Shown in pieces: positions 42,814-51,982 of a stretch of DNA of 64,000 bases; position 1 is the first letter of the stretch, and each line of letters begins with the position of its first letter. Under the pieces are notes generated by a model. The model saw nothing but the letters and a program-made list of their open reading frames with translations. It searched no databases and was not told the DNA's origin. This stretch comes from Parvibaculum sp049671045 (lineage in GTDB: Bacteria > Pseudomonadota > Alphaproteobacteria > Parvibaculales > Parvibaculaceae). The stretch is taken from the NCBI RefSeq assembly GCF_049671045.1, contig NZ_JBATUH010000111.1:10124-74123 (forward strand). The letters are read 5' to 3'. The position numbers and the translations under genes were made by a program.

Positions 42814-43224
42814 TCAGACCGTCATGTGCCTTGCGCGCGCGCCGCGCTCGATCGCTGCGGCGACGAGCTTCTCGATGTCGAGCGCATCGCGCAGAAGCTG
42901 CAGGAGACGGATTTCCTCCTGTCCGACCGCGAGATCGGCGGAGGCTATCTCGACCGCGAGCGCATAGGCCGTTTCGCGCAGATGCGGCGGCAGGGCATCC
43001 TTCACGAGCCCGAAGACGGCATCGAGGCCGCCATCTTCCTGAAGGATCGAGGCGCATTCCCTGGCGATCGGGATGAGCCGTTCCGTATCGAACTTACGGA
43101 AGGCGGGCGCCTGTTTCACGATGTCCCCGATCGTCCGGAGCTCATTGTCGCTCATGGCGCGGTCCACGGCGCTCATGGTGACCATGACATAGATGAGGGC
43201 GGTCTCGGGTGCGATCGTCGACAT
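42814..43224 (-). CDS. TerB-like tellurite-resistance family protein
   Basis: This 136-residue all-helical protein has the TerB pattern ALIYVMVTMSAVDRAMSDNELRTIGDIV and YALAVEIASADLAVGQEEIRLLQLLRDAL, with acidic positions that bind metal in TerB. There are no other ter genes, so a stress or metal-sensing role is a guess. It is convergent with the preceding gene (2-base gap). Confidence 0.85.
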   Translation of the reverse strand: MSTIAPETALIYVMVTMSAVDRAMSDNELRTIGDIVKQAPAFRKFDTERLIPIARECASILQEDGGLDAVFGLVKDALPPHLRETAYALAVEIASADLAVGQEEIRLLQLLRDALDIEKLVAAAIERGARARHMTV

Positions 43225-43256
43225 GCGAACTGTCCCTGATTGAAGACGGGGCGAGC

Positions 43257-46238
43257 TTAGGGACTGGAAGCGGGTGCGGCAAGGCCCTGTCCCGGTCCCT
43301 GTCCGACCTCCTCGCCGCCGAAAAATGCCCGCGCGCCCGCAACGGCCTCGGCGAGCCCGACACGCTCGACGGTGACGCCGGGCGGAAAGGCCGATGTGAG
43401 CCGGGTGGGCAGGCGCGAATCGAGCATGACGAAGACGCCCCTGTCGCGGCCCGAGCGGATGAGGCGGCCGAATGCCTGTTTGAGCCTCAGCCTCGTCAGC
43501 ATGTCGTCATAGCGCGCGGCGCCGAACACTTCGCGGCGTGCCTTGTGCAGAATATCCGGGCGCGGCCATGGCGTGCGGTCGAACACGATCATCCGGAGCG
43601 AGTCTCCCGGCACGTCGACGCCGTCGCGCACCGCATCCGTGCCGAGAAGGCAGGCATGGCGCTCGGCGCGGAAGATGTCGACGAGCGTGCTGGTGTCGAG
43701 CGCATCGACATGCTGCGAGTAAAGCGCAAGGCCCGCTTCCTCAAGCGGCGAGACGAGCCGCTCATGCACCGCGCGCAGACGATGGATGGCGGTGAAAAGG
43801 CCGAGCGCGCCGCCTCCCGCCGCGAGGAAGAGCGCGCGATAGGCCGATGCGATCTCGTCCATGTTGTTGCGGCTCACATCGCGCACGACGAAGATGCGCG
43901 ACTGCGCGGCATAGTCGAAGGGCGAGACCATGAAGGCGCGCCGCGCGGGCAGGGCCAGATGGGAGATGCCCGTGCGGATTTCCGCGGAACTCCAGCTCTC
44001 CTCTCCGTCCCCGTCGTCGACGAGCCGGTCGCGCAGCGTCGCGGAGGTGATAACGACGCCGTGCGCGGGCTCGAGAACGGCGGCCGAGAAGGGGATCGTC
44101 GGATCGCGCCAGTGCCGGTGCATGCCGATATCGGCCTCATGGCCCTGAATGCGCTCGATGGAGAACCAGTCGACGAAATCCTCCGGCGTCGGACCGCCGA
44201 GCGAGGCGAGCATCGAGCGCCATGAGGGAATGAGAAGCTTCGCTCGCCTTTCGAGCCCGCGCGCCGCCGCATCCATGCGGATGCGTGTCGATGTGTCGAG
44301 ATCCTCGGCCTCCGCGTCGAGGCGGGCGCGCAGCCGTTCCGCGATCCGCATCAGCGGTTGCGCGATCCGCTCAAGCGCCGTGTCGAGCGCCCGCGCCGCA
44401 TCCTCGAGCCCCGGCACCGGCGGTTCCGTCGCCGCCTCGAGCGAGAACATCTGCTCGGCTTCGCTCGCCCGCGCGTAAACCTGCTGGCGCACGAGAGCGA
44501 GGAATTTCTCGGCCGCTCCCCGTCCCGCGCCGTCATTGAGGCGCGTGGCCCAGCCGGGTGCGGGCAATGCGCCTGCGGCGTCGATGGCGACCGCGAGCGC
44601 GTCTTCCGCCTCGCCATCGCCGGTGACGAGATCGCCGACACGCTCCTCGAGCCCGCGCCCGCGCCGTCCGCGCTGGCCTTCGGCGCCGCGGATCCAGCGC
44701 CGGAGCTCGGCCGTTTCGCTCGCCGACAGCTGGGCGGAGAAGGCGCTGTCCGCCGCATCGAAAATGTGATGCCCCTCGTCGAAGACGAAGCGCGAGCGCG
44801 CCTCGCGCCCCGTCGGCTCCTCATCCTCGGCATTGCCCGCCGCCTCGACGCTCCGTTCGGCATTTTTGAGCGCTTCCGGCGCAAGGAGCGCGCCCGCCTG
44901 TTCGAGCGCGGCCTGTCGCATCACGAGTGCATGATTGGCGACGACGAACTCGGCGCGCCTGGCCTTGCGGATCGCCTTTTCGATGAAGCATTTCCTGAAA
45001 TGCGGGCAGGCGCTGTAGACGCATTCGCCGCGCCGGTCGGTGAGCGCCGAGCGGCCCTGGCCGCCTGTGGCCGCGCTGCCGAGGCGCTGCATGAGCCAGG
45101 CGGGAAAGTCGCCGCCCACCATGTCGCCGTCGCGGCTTGCCCTTGCCCAGCGCGCGACGAGGCCGACGGCCACCGCCCCGCCCGAGAGCACGGCGCGATC
45201 CGCGATCTCGGCGAAGTTCAGAAGGCAGAGATAGTTTTCGCGCCCCTTGCGGATGACGGCCTTCTCCGCCTTTTCCGCCGGGTCCGGATAGAGCCGCGTC
45301 AATTCCTGATCGAGCTGGCGCTGGAGGTTCTTCGTATAGGTGGAGAGCCAGACCGTGCCCTTGTTGCGCTGGGCCCAGAGGCTCGACGGCGCGATATAGC
45401 CGAGCGTCTTGCCGATGCCCGTGCCCGCTTCCGCAAGAACGATATTGGGCGCGCCCGCCATGTTGCGCGGGCCGAAGGCATGCGAGGTTTCGGCGGCGAA
45501 ATCGGACTGGCCCGCGCGTCGTTCCGCATCGGGGCCGACGAGTTCGGCGAGCCTGCCGCGCGCTTCCTCTTCGCTGACCGGCATCTGGCCGGGCGCGGGC
45601 CGGGGCGCGCGCTCCTCCCATTCGGGCAGGTCGTTCCAGACATCGAAGCCCTGGCCGGCGCGCGGCTTGCCCTCGCGCGCGAAGACATCGCGAAGCGCGG
45701 CAACGACGCCCGGCCCCCAGGACCAGCCCGCCTCCGCCATGCGCCAGGCGACGCGGGCGGCGGCCGGGCGGTCGGGATAGGCGGGCGATTGCAGCGTCGA
45801 AAGAAGCCGCGCCGCCGCCTCGTGCAGCATCAGCGCCTGCGCCTCCGGCGCGTCGCCCGCATCGAGTCCGAGCGCCCGCGCGAGGCCCCCGGGCGTCGGA
45901 AGGCAGGGCGCGGCGGGGTGGACGAAGGCGAAGAGTTCGAGAAGATCGAGAACCTTGGGGCCTGCCTCGCGCGACATGCGCCGGCCGGGCAGGCCGAGCG
46001 CGATCCGCCGCGCCGTGAAGGCCGGATGGACGACCATGACCGCCTCGCGCTGGAGCCGGGCGAGGGCTTCTTCCGCGCCGAGTTCCTCGACCTCGCCATC
46101 GGCGCTCACCGCAAGCGCGCCCCAGCGGCTGTTCGCTCCTTCGCCGATGCGCGCCGGAACCAGCGCTGCCGCATCGGGCAGAACGGGGCCGTGCGAGGGG
46201 GCTAACCCCGCCGAATCGCTTGAGGGATTGTGGGTCAT
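43257..46238 (-). CDS. DinG-like ATP-dependent DNA helicase with Fe-S cluster
   Basis: This large XPD/DinG-family helicase has 993 residues. Walker A is VVLAEAGTGIGKTLGYIAP (about 265-283), and an iron-sulfur domain with NYLCLLNF, CVYSACPHFRKCF supplies the four cysteines. Then FVVANHALV, the DEGH box in RFVFDEGHHIFDAAD, and the C-terminal motor SLRMIVFDRTPWPRPD with QAFGRLIRSGRDRG. The family unwinds 5'-tailed DNA, R-loops or flap structures during repair and replication. About 230 N-terminal residues precede the motor, longer than E. coli DinG. Confidence 0.9.
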   Translation of the reverse strand: MTHNPSSDSAGLAPSHGPVLPDAAALVPARIGEGANSRWGALAVSADGEVEELGAEEALARLQREAVMVVHPAFTARRIALGLPGRRMSREAGPKVLDLLELFAFVHPAAPCLPTPGGLARALGLDAGDAPEAQALMLHEAAARLLSTLQSPAYPDRPAAARVAWRMAEAGWSWGPGVVAALRDVFAREGKPRAGQGFDVWNDLPEWEERAPRPAPGQMPVSEEEARGRLAELVGPDAERRAGQSDFAAETSHAFGPRNMAGAPNIVLAEAGTGIGKTLGYIAPSSLWAQRNKGTVWLSTYTKNLQRQLDQELTRLYPDPAEKAEKAVIRKGRENYLCLLNFAEIADRAVLSGGAVAVGLVARWARASRDGDMVGGDFPAWLMQRLGSAATGGQGRSALTDRRGECVYSACPHFRKCFIEKAIRKARRAEFVVANHALVMRQAALEQAGALLAPEALKNAERSVEAAGNAEDEEPTGREARSRFVFDEGHHIFDAADSAFSAQLSASETAELRRWIRGAEGQRGRRGRGLEERVGDLVTGDGEAEDALAVAIDAAGALPAPGWATRLNDGAGRGAAEKFLALVRQQVYARASEAEQMFSLEAATEPPVPGLEDAARALDTALERIAQPLMRIAERLRARLDAEAEDLDTSTRIRMDAAARGLERRAKLLIPSWRSMLASLGGPTPEDFVDWFSIERIQGHEADIGMHRHWRDPTIPFSAAVLEPAHGVVITSATLRDRLVDDGDGEESWSSAEIRTGISHLALPARRAFMVSPFDYAAQSRIFVVRDVSRNNMDEIASAYRALFLAAGGGALGLFTAIHRLRAVHERLVSPLEEAGLALYSQHVDALDTSTLVDIFRAERHACLLGTDAVRDGVDVPGDSLRMIVFDRTPWPRPDILHKARREVFGAARYDDMLTRLRLKQAFGRLIRSGRDRGVFVMLDSRLPTRLTSAFPPGVTVERVGLAEAVAGARAFFGGEEVGQGPGQGLAAPASSP

Positions 46239-46293
46239 CGCCCGCGAGTATAGCCGCGCCCGCGAGGCGCCGCGAAACCTCTAATCGCCCGCC

Positions 46294-48186
46294 CTAGGCG
46301 CCAAGTCCGGGAAAGACATCGGCGAGCGCGCGCCGCGTTGCCGATATTTTCTGGTGAAGACGCGGCACGTCGTTGATGGCCTGCTCAGCCTGACCGCGCT
46401 CGGCCGCCTGCCCGATATCGTTCGCGACGCCCGCAAGCGCGACGAGGCCGATATCCGCCGCCTGCCTGCCGAGCGCGAGCGCCTTGTCGCGAAGAGTGCC
46501 GGCATCCTGCGCCTCAAGCGCGGCGTCGATCCCGTCCTGAAGGTCGAGGATAGCCTCCAGCGTCTCGACGAGGCGTTCGGCTATCTCCGTCTGGCCGAGT
46601 TCGCGCTCGAGTTCGTAGAGATGATCGTGATCGACGAGGCGCTCGCGCCTTGCGCCTTTGGCGGCGTCGCCCGGTTCTGCCGCGTGAATGGGCGCATGCA
46701 CGGGAGCGGGCGCGGGCGAGGCGGAGGCCGTGCCCGCTTCCTGCGGAATGAGGAAGGAGAAAGTGCTGCCGCGTCCGGGCGCGCTGTCGACCTGGATGCG
46801 CCCGCCCATGAGCGCGACGAGGCGGTCCGAGATCGCAAGCCCGAGCCCCATGCCGTCGGGCCTGCCATGGCCGTTCGGGGTTTCGCCCTGCGCGAAACTG
46901 TCGAAAAGCCGCGCCTGCGCCTCGGGCGGAAGGCCGATGCCGGTGTCGAGCACGGAGAAGCGCACGCCCGCTCCGCCCTGCGCGAAGGCTACGGGCTGCA
47001 GCCTCAGCATGACGCCGCCCGTCTCCGTGAACTTGATGCCGTTGGAGATCAGGTTCACGAGCACCTGCCGGAGCCTGTCCGGATCGGTCACGATATAGGG
47101 CGGCGTACCGGGCGCGAGGTCGAGTTCCAGCGAAAGGCCGCGTTCGGCCGCCTGCGGCCGCATCAGGCGGGTCACGCTCCGCGCGATCTCGGCCGGATCG
47201 AAGCTCAGCGGCTTCAGCTCCAGCGCATCCGCCTCCATCTGCGAGAAGTCGATCATGTCGTCGAAGAGCCGCCTCAGCATCCGGCTCGACTCGCCGATCG
47301 CCTGGGAAAGATTGGTCTGGCTTTCGCTCAGGGGCTCCTGGCGCAGGAGCTTCGCCATCCGTGCGATCCCGTCGAGCGGCGTGCGCACTTCATGGCTCAG
47401 GATCGCGAGAAATTCACCCTTGGCCTTGTTGGCGGCACGGGCCGTGCGCTCGGCCTCCTCGGCGTCCTGGCGCTTCTGTTCGGTCGCGGCATGGGCCCGC
47501 GCCATGCGCTCGACGAGATCGGCATTTTCGAAGCGCAGCCGGATCGCCTCGCGATAGGAGCGGTGGACGCGCCGCGTCCAGCCGCCGATGGCGAGGACGA
47601 GAACAGCCGCAAGCGCGACCGTCGCCATGGCGAGCGGCTCGCCCGACAGAAGCAGCAGCGCGAGCGTCGGCAGCGCGATGGGGGTGATATAGGCGATGAT
47701 GGCCGGCGGGTAGGTCGAGCGAGTGACCGCGGTCGCCATGGCAAGGCAGGAGACGACGAGCGCATAGAAAATATGGTGGGCGAAGGACGAGCCGGGCAGC
47801 CACACCAGCGCCCCCATGCCCCATGTCGAGCCGCTGATGAGCGCCACGGCCGCATAGCGCCTTGCCCAGATGAGCGCGCGCCCGACGGCATCGGGATCGC
47901 CGTCGAACCCCGCTCGCACGCGGTCGAAGCTGATCTGCGCGATGAGCTGGATGAGAAGCACCACGCCGGTGGCCCAGAGCGGCGCCGTCTCGGAGAAGGC
48001 CAGTCCGACGATGAGGATCGCCCAGAACATGGTGAGGCGGCTCGCCTCGCCCAGTTCGAAGAGCAGGCGGACCTGCTCCGCCTCGATCCTCGTGCCGATG
48101 TCGAGCGGCCGGTGCAGGCGCCGTTTCGGGCCGGTCTCGGGGGTCTTCTTGGGGGTGCTCTCAGCCGAATCCGGTTCCGAAGTCAT
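46294..48186 (-). CDS. Membrane histidine kinase with degenerate C-terminal Hpt-like tail
   Basis: This 630-residue kinase has an N-terminal bundle of about six TM helices (52-202), a coiled coil (220-255), and the phosphoacceptor box ILSHEVRTPLDGIARMAKLL with His265. The ATPase part has NLISNGIKFTETGG, VLDTGIGLP and GMGLGLAISDRLVALMGG. The last 110 residues are helical and Hpt-shaped, but where Hpt domains have HxLKG the sequence reads DKALALGRQA, so the phosphorylatable His is missing. No receiver is present. The TM bundle resembles the RpfC/MASE type. Confidence 0.9.
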   Translation of the reverse strand: MTSEPDSAESTPKKTPETGPKRRLHRPLDIGTRIEAEQVRLLFELGEASRLTMFWAILIVGLAFSETAPLWATGVVLLIQLIAQISFDRVRAGFDGDPDAVGRALIWARRYAAVALISGSTWGMGALVWLPGSSFAHHIFYALVVSCLAMATAVTRSTYPPAIIAYITPIALPTLALLLLSGEPLAMATVALAAVLVLAIGGWTRRVHRSYREAIRLRFENADLVERMARAHAATEQKRQDAEEAERTARAANKAKGEFLAILSHEVRTPLDGIARMAKLLRQEPLSESQTNLSQAIGESSRMLRRLFDDMIDFSQMEADALELKPLSFDPAEIARSVTRLMRPQAAERGLSLELDLAPGTPPYIVTDPDRLRQVLVNLISNGIKFTETGGVMLRLQPVAFAQGGAGVRFSVLDTGIGLPPEAQARLFDSFAQGETPNGHGRPDGMGLGLAISDRLVALMGGRIQVDSAPGRGSTFSFLIPQEAGTASASPAPAPVHAPIHAAEPGDAAKGARRERLVDHDHLYELERELGQTEIAERLVETLEAILDLQDGIDAALEAQDAGTLRDKALALGRQAADIGLVALAGVANDIGQAAERGQAEQAINDVPRLHQKISATRRALADVFPGLGA

Positions 48187-48322
48187 GGCGCTGTTCGGTT
48201 ACTCTGGCACTGTCGCGCGGGGTTTTGCGAATGAAGGTTCGCCGCGTTGACGGCATGGGGGCCCAGAGCATAGGGTCCGGGCACTTTACAACTTCCTAAG
48301 TATTGCCATTCCGGGTTCGAAA

Positions 48323-49942
48323 ATGCCGTCCAACTCCCTCACCGTCAGCGATACCGAGCTTCTTGAAGCGGCCCGCGTCAGCAAGGCCTGGCCCTTCGAG
48401 GAAGCGCGAAAAATCGTGGAACGGCTGGAGAAAGAGGGCGGGCCCGATCGCACGATCCTTTTCGAGACGGGCTACGGGCCGAGCGGCCTGCCTCATATCG
48501 GCACGTTCGGCGAGGTCGCGCGCACGACCATGGTGCGCAAGGCTTTCGAGACGCTCGCGCCGGGGGTCAAGACACGGCTTCTCTGCTTTTCGGACGACAT
48601 GGACGGCCTGCGCAAGGTGCCGACCAACGTGCCGAACCAGGAGATGCTCGCCAACTACATCAACATGCCGCTGACGCAGGTTCCCGACCCGTTCGGCAAG
48701 TTTCCGAGCTTCGGCGCGCACAACAACGCGATGCTGCGCTCGTTCCTCGATTCCTACGGCTTCGAATACGAGTTCGCCTCGTCGACCGAGTATTACAAGT
48801 CCGGCCGCTTCGATGCGACGCTCCTCAGAGTGCTCGAGAAGTTCGACGCCATCATGGACATCATGCTGCCCTCGCTGCGCGAGGAGCGCGCCTCCACCTA
48901 TAGCCCCATTCTGCCGGTGAGCCCGCGCACGGGCCATGTGCTGCTCGTGCCGCTCGTAGCGCGCAATGTCGAGAAGGGCACGGTGAGCTATGAGGAGCCG
49001 GACACGGGCGAGGTGATCGAGGTGCCGGTGACAGGCGGCCATTGCAAGCTTCAGTGGAAGGCCGACTGGGCGATGCGCTGGGTGGCGCTCGGCGTCGATT
49101 ACGAAATGGCGGGCAAGGATCTCATCGATTCCGTCAAACTCGCCTCGCGCATCTGCCGCGTGCTCGGCGCCACGCCGCCGGAAGGCTTCAACTACGAACT
49201 TTTCCTCGATCAGGAGGGGAAGAAGATTTCGAAGTCGAAGGGCAACGGCCTTTCGATCGAGGACTGGCTTCGATATGCGAGCCCCGAAAGCCTCCAGCTC
49301 TTCATGTTCCAGTCGCCGCGCACCGGCAAGCGGCTCTATTTCGACGTCATTCCCAAGAATGTCGATGAATATCTCTCATTCCTCGCCGCCTATCCGAAGC
49401 AGGCCGCGAAGGAGCGGCTCGGCAATCCGGTCTGGCACATTCATGGCGGCAATCCGCCGTCGGAGGAATTGCCGATCAGCTTCTCGCTGCTTCTCAATCT
49501 GGTGAGCGCGAGCCACGCTGCGGACAAGAACGTGCTCTGGGGCTTCATCCGCCGCTATGCGCCGGACGCGACGCCCGAGCGCTTCCCGCGCCTCGACCTG
49601 CTTGTCGGCTATGCGATCAACTATTTCCACGACTTCGTGAAGCCAACCAAGACCTATCGCGCGCCGAGCGAGATCGAACGCATCGCGCTTGTCGATCTGG
49701 CGGAAGCGCTCGAAAAGGCGGGCGCCGAAGCGACGGCCGAGGACTGCCAGAACATCGTCTATGAGATCGGCAAGACGCACGGCTTCGACAATCTGCGCGA
49801 CTGGTTCAAGTCGCTCTATGAAATTCTTCTGGGCGAGGCGCAGGGACCGCGCTTCGGCTCCTTCATCGCGCTTTACGGCGTGAAGGAGACGGTGCGCCTC
49901 ATCCGCCGCGCCCTTGATGGCGAGGATCTCTCGAAGGGCTGA
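48323..49942 (+). CDS. lysK: Lysine--tRNA ligase, class I
   Basis: This class I LysRS has 539 residues. The HIGH-type motif is SGLPHIGTFGEV (57-61) and the KMSKS-type motif is GKKISKSKGNGLS (near 297). Also conserved are LCFSDDMDGLRKVP and YGFEYEF. Alphaproteobacteria commonly use this archaeal-type enzyme rather than the class II LysS. It is isolated, with a TTGACG-like promoter near 48250. Confidence 0.95.
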   Translation: MPSNSLTVSDTELLEAARVSKAWPFEEARKIVERLEKEGGPDRTILFETGYGPSGLPHIGTFGEVARTTMVRKAFETLAPGVKTRLLCFSDDMDGLRKVPTNVPNQEMLANYINMPLTQVPDPFGKFPSFGAHNNAMLRSFLDSYGFEYEFASSTEYYKSGRFDATLLRVLEKFDAIMDIMLPSLREERASTYSPILPVSPRTGHVLLVPLVARNVEKGTVSYEEPDTGEVIEVPVTGGHCKLQWKADWAMRWVALGVDYEMAGKDLIDSVKLASRICRVLGATPPEGFNYELFLDQEGKKISKSKGNGLSIEDWLRYASPESLQLFMFQSPRTGKRLYFDVIPKNVDEYLSFLAAYPKQAAKERLGNPVWHIHGGNPPSEELPISFSLLLNLVSASHAADKNVLWGFIRRYAPDATPERFPRLDLLVGYAINYFHDFVKPTKTYRAPSEIERIALVDLAEALEKAGAEATAEDCQNIVYEIGKTHGFDNLRDWFKSLYEILLGEAQGPRFGSFIALYGVKETVRLIRRALDGEDLSKG

Positions 49943-50040
49943 GGCGCCGCTGGCGGCTCATTCTCCATAGCGCCACTCACACGCAGATGTGATGGGTATC
50001 GGCTCTTGCGGCCTGCGCCGCATGACCGGATCATGCGGTC

Positions 50041-50859
50041 ATGGCCGCACGCTCCGTCCTTCTGATCCTGCTACTGGCGCTCCCCATTCTCCCGGCGCGG
50101 GCGTCGGAAGGCATCGGGGCCGCGCGCGACGCCTATGCGCGGGGCAGGTTCGAGGACGCGGCCGAGCTTGCGCGCCTCCTCGGCACGTCGGAAGGAAACG
50201 CGCTTGCCGCGCGCGCGGAACTGGCGGAAGGCGACTATCTCGCGCCGCCTTCCGAGCGCCGGGCGCGCTTCGAGCAGGCGGAGAAGGATGCCCGCGCCGC
50301 GATCGCGCTCGATCCGCGAAACCCGGAAGGCCATCTCTGCCTCGCGCTGGCGCTCGGCTTTCTCGGCCGGCTCGACGGCGTGGTGACCGCGCATTTCGCC
50401 GGTTACGCCGACGAGGCGCGCGAGCATATCGACCAGGCGCTTCAACTCGCGCCGACCGACCCCTGGGCGAATGCGCTTCTCGGCGGCTGGAATCTCGAAA
50501 TCGTGCATGAAGGCGGCCTGCTCGGGCAGGCGATCTACGGCGCCTCCATCGAGAAAGGCATCGCCGCCTATACCTATGCGCTGACGCTCGACGCCGGCAA
50601 TGCGGCGATCGCCTATCAATATGCACTGCAACTCGTCGCGCTTGGCGGGGCATGGCGGCGCGCCGAAGCGCGGCAGGTGCTGTCGGGCGTTCTCGATGCG
50701 GAGCCGGCCGATGCATCCGGACGGTTCGCGCACCAGCGCGCCGAACGGCTGAAGCGCGCGCTCGATACGCAGGATGAGCGCGACCTCCGCGCCATTCTGG
50801 CCGATCAGTTCGGCGCCGATACCAGGAAAGCGGACCGGGCTACTGGCTGGCCCAGATGA
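50041..50859 (+). CDS. Exported TPR-repeat protein
   Basis: This 272-residue protein has a signal peptide (VLLILLLALPILPARA) followed by TPR-like helices: ARDAYARGRFEDAAELARLL, ARAAIALDPRNPEGHLCLALAL, HIDQALQLAPTDPWANALLGGW, then AAYTYALTLDAGNAAIAYQYAL. It is probably periplasmic and a protein-interaction scaffold; the partner is unknown. The 3' end overlaps the convergent S24 repressor gene by 20 bases. Confidence 0.85.
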   Translation: MAARSVLLILLLALPILPARASEGIGAARDAYARGRFEDAAELARLLGTSEGNALAARAELAEGDYLAPPSERRARFEQAEKDARAAIALDPRNPEGHLCLALALGFLGRLDGVVTAHFAGYADEAREHIDQALQLAPTDPWANALLGGWNLEIVHEGGLLGQAIYGASIEKGIAAYTYALTLDAGNAAIAYQYALQLVALGGAWRRAEARQVLSGVLDAEPADASGRFAHQRAERLKRALDTQDERDLRAILADQFGADTRKADRATGWPR

Positions 50860-51481
50860 TCCTCGCCATCCAGAGGATGTCCTCGGGGCGAAGGATGCGC
50901 GTTTCGTAAGCCGGATTGAGCGAGGCGAGTTCGATGCTTCTTGCCGTGCGGCGCGCAAGCACTTTCGCCATGACCTCGCCCGCGACCGTTTTGACGACCA
51001 CGCGGTCGCCGCGCCTGATCGACGCCGCTGGCGAGACGACGACGACGTCCCCCTCCCGATAGACCGGCATCATGCTGTCGCCCGTGACCTCGAGCGCATA
51101 GGCGTTCTCGTCGTTGATGTCGGGGAAACTGACCTCGTCCCAGCCGCTTCCGGCCGGAAATCCGGCATCGTCGAAATGTCCACCCGCGCCTGCCTGCGCC
51201 AGTCCGATGAGCGGCACGCGGCGCTGGCGGGGCGTTGCCTCCCGGCCTTCCACGAGCGCGAAGAACTCGTCCAGGTTTGCGCCTGTCGCATCGAGAATGC
51301 GCGAAAGGCTTTCCGTGCTCGGCCAGCGCGGCCGCCCTTGCGCGGTGATGCGCTTCGATTTGTTGAAGGCGGTGGGGTCGAGCCCTGCGGCCTTGGCAAG
51401 GCCGGAAGCCGACAAGCCATGATGCCGGGCAAGCTGGTCGATCGCGGCCCACAGGCGGCCATGGGAGAGCGATTGCGGCAT
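50840..51481 (-). CDS. HTH transcriptional regulator with S24 peptidase domain
   Basis: This 213-residue repressor resembles LexA and phage CI. An N-terminal HTH (about 10-75: LARHHGLSASGLAKAAGLDPTAF) is followed by an S24 autopeptidase domain. Catalytic Ser136 is in TGDSMMPVYREGD and Lys173 in GEVMAKVL; the AQAGAGG loop near residue 97 resembles the cleavage site. Autocleavage would be triggered by RecA filaments. It is not part of a prophage here. A 15-base-arm inverted repeat sits just upstream of the start at 51494-51532, a good candidate operator. Confidence 0.9.
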   Translation of the reverse strand: MPQSLSHGRLWAAIDQLARHHGLSASGLAKAAGLDPTAFNKSKRITAQGRPRWPSTESLSRILDATGANLDEFFALVEGREATPRQRRVPLIGLAQAGAGGHFDDAGFPAGSGWDEVSFPDINDENAYALEVTGDSMMPVYREGDVVVVSPAASIRRGDRVVVKTVAGEVMAKVLARRTARSIELASLNPAYETRILRPEDILWMARIIWASQ

Positions 51482-51493
51482 GGCGAGGCGGAA

Positions 51494-51532
51494 ATTCCTA
51501 TTATTCGGACTTCTGGCCCGGAAAATAGGAAT
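51494..51532. promoter_or_regulatory. Operator-like inverted repeat of the S24 repressor
   Basis: Left arm ATTCCTATTATTCGG (51494-51508) and right arm CCGGAAAATAGGAAT (51518-51532) are complementary at 13 of 15 positions around a 9-base spacer. The site begins 13 bases upstream of the repressor start codon and lies between it and the divergent DUF952 gene. Confidence 0.65.
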
Positions 51533-51635
51533 CTTCGCACAGAAAATACGGCCCCGCAGCCGGAATATGAGGTCCGCGTTTCTTGTCCGCCGTGGTTCCC
51601 CTCGCTACATTGCGCCCGCATGTGAAAGGGCGGCC

Positions 51636-51977
51636 ATGAGCGCACGGACCATTTACAAGATCGTGACGGAGAGCGAGTGGCGCGCGGCCGAGGCAAAGGG
51701 GCGCTTCGAAGGCTCCGCCGTCGACCTCAGAGACGGCTTCATCCATTTTTCGACGGCGGCGCAGGTGCGCGAAACGGCGGCGAAGCATTTTGCCGGCGCG
51801 GCCGATCTCCTGCTCGTCGCGGTCGATTCCGCGCCGCTCGACCTCAGATGGGAAGTCTCGCGCGGCGGCGATCTCTTTCCTCACCTCTATGGCGTGCTCG
51901 ATCTCGGTGCGGTCAAGCGCGTCGATCCGCTTCCCCTGTGTGCCAGCGGCGAACATCGTTTCCCCGCGATGGATTGA
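51636..51977 (+). CDS. DUF952 domain-containing protein
   Basis: This 113-residue cytoplasmic protein is a DUF952 member: TIYKIVTESEWRAAEAKGRFEG, DGFIHFSTAAQVRETAAKHFAG, LRWEVSRGGDLFPHLYGVLDL. The fold is related to ADP-ribosyl transferase-like or RNA 2'-phosphotransferase-like domains; the function is unknown. The ATG at 51636 is used because the longer frame has no conserved residues. pyrD follows after 5 bases, probably in the same transcript. Confidence 0.88.
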   Translation: MSARTIYKIVTESEWRAAEAKGRFEGSAVDLRDGFIHFSTAAQVRETAAKHFAGAADLLLVAVDSAPLDLRWEVSRGGDLFPHLYGVLDLGAVKRVDPLPLCASGEHRFPAMD

Positions 51978-51982
51978 ACGAC

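Noticed and set aside
42814..43224. Tellurite resistance island
   Set aside because: A single TerB-like gene without terC, terD, terE or terA does not support a ter system.
50840..51532. Prophage remnant because of the CI/LexA-like repressor
   Set aside because: The neighbours are pyrD, DUF952 and a TPR protein; no integrase, structural or lysis genes are present.
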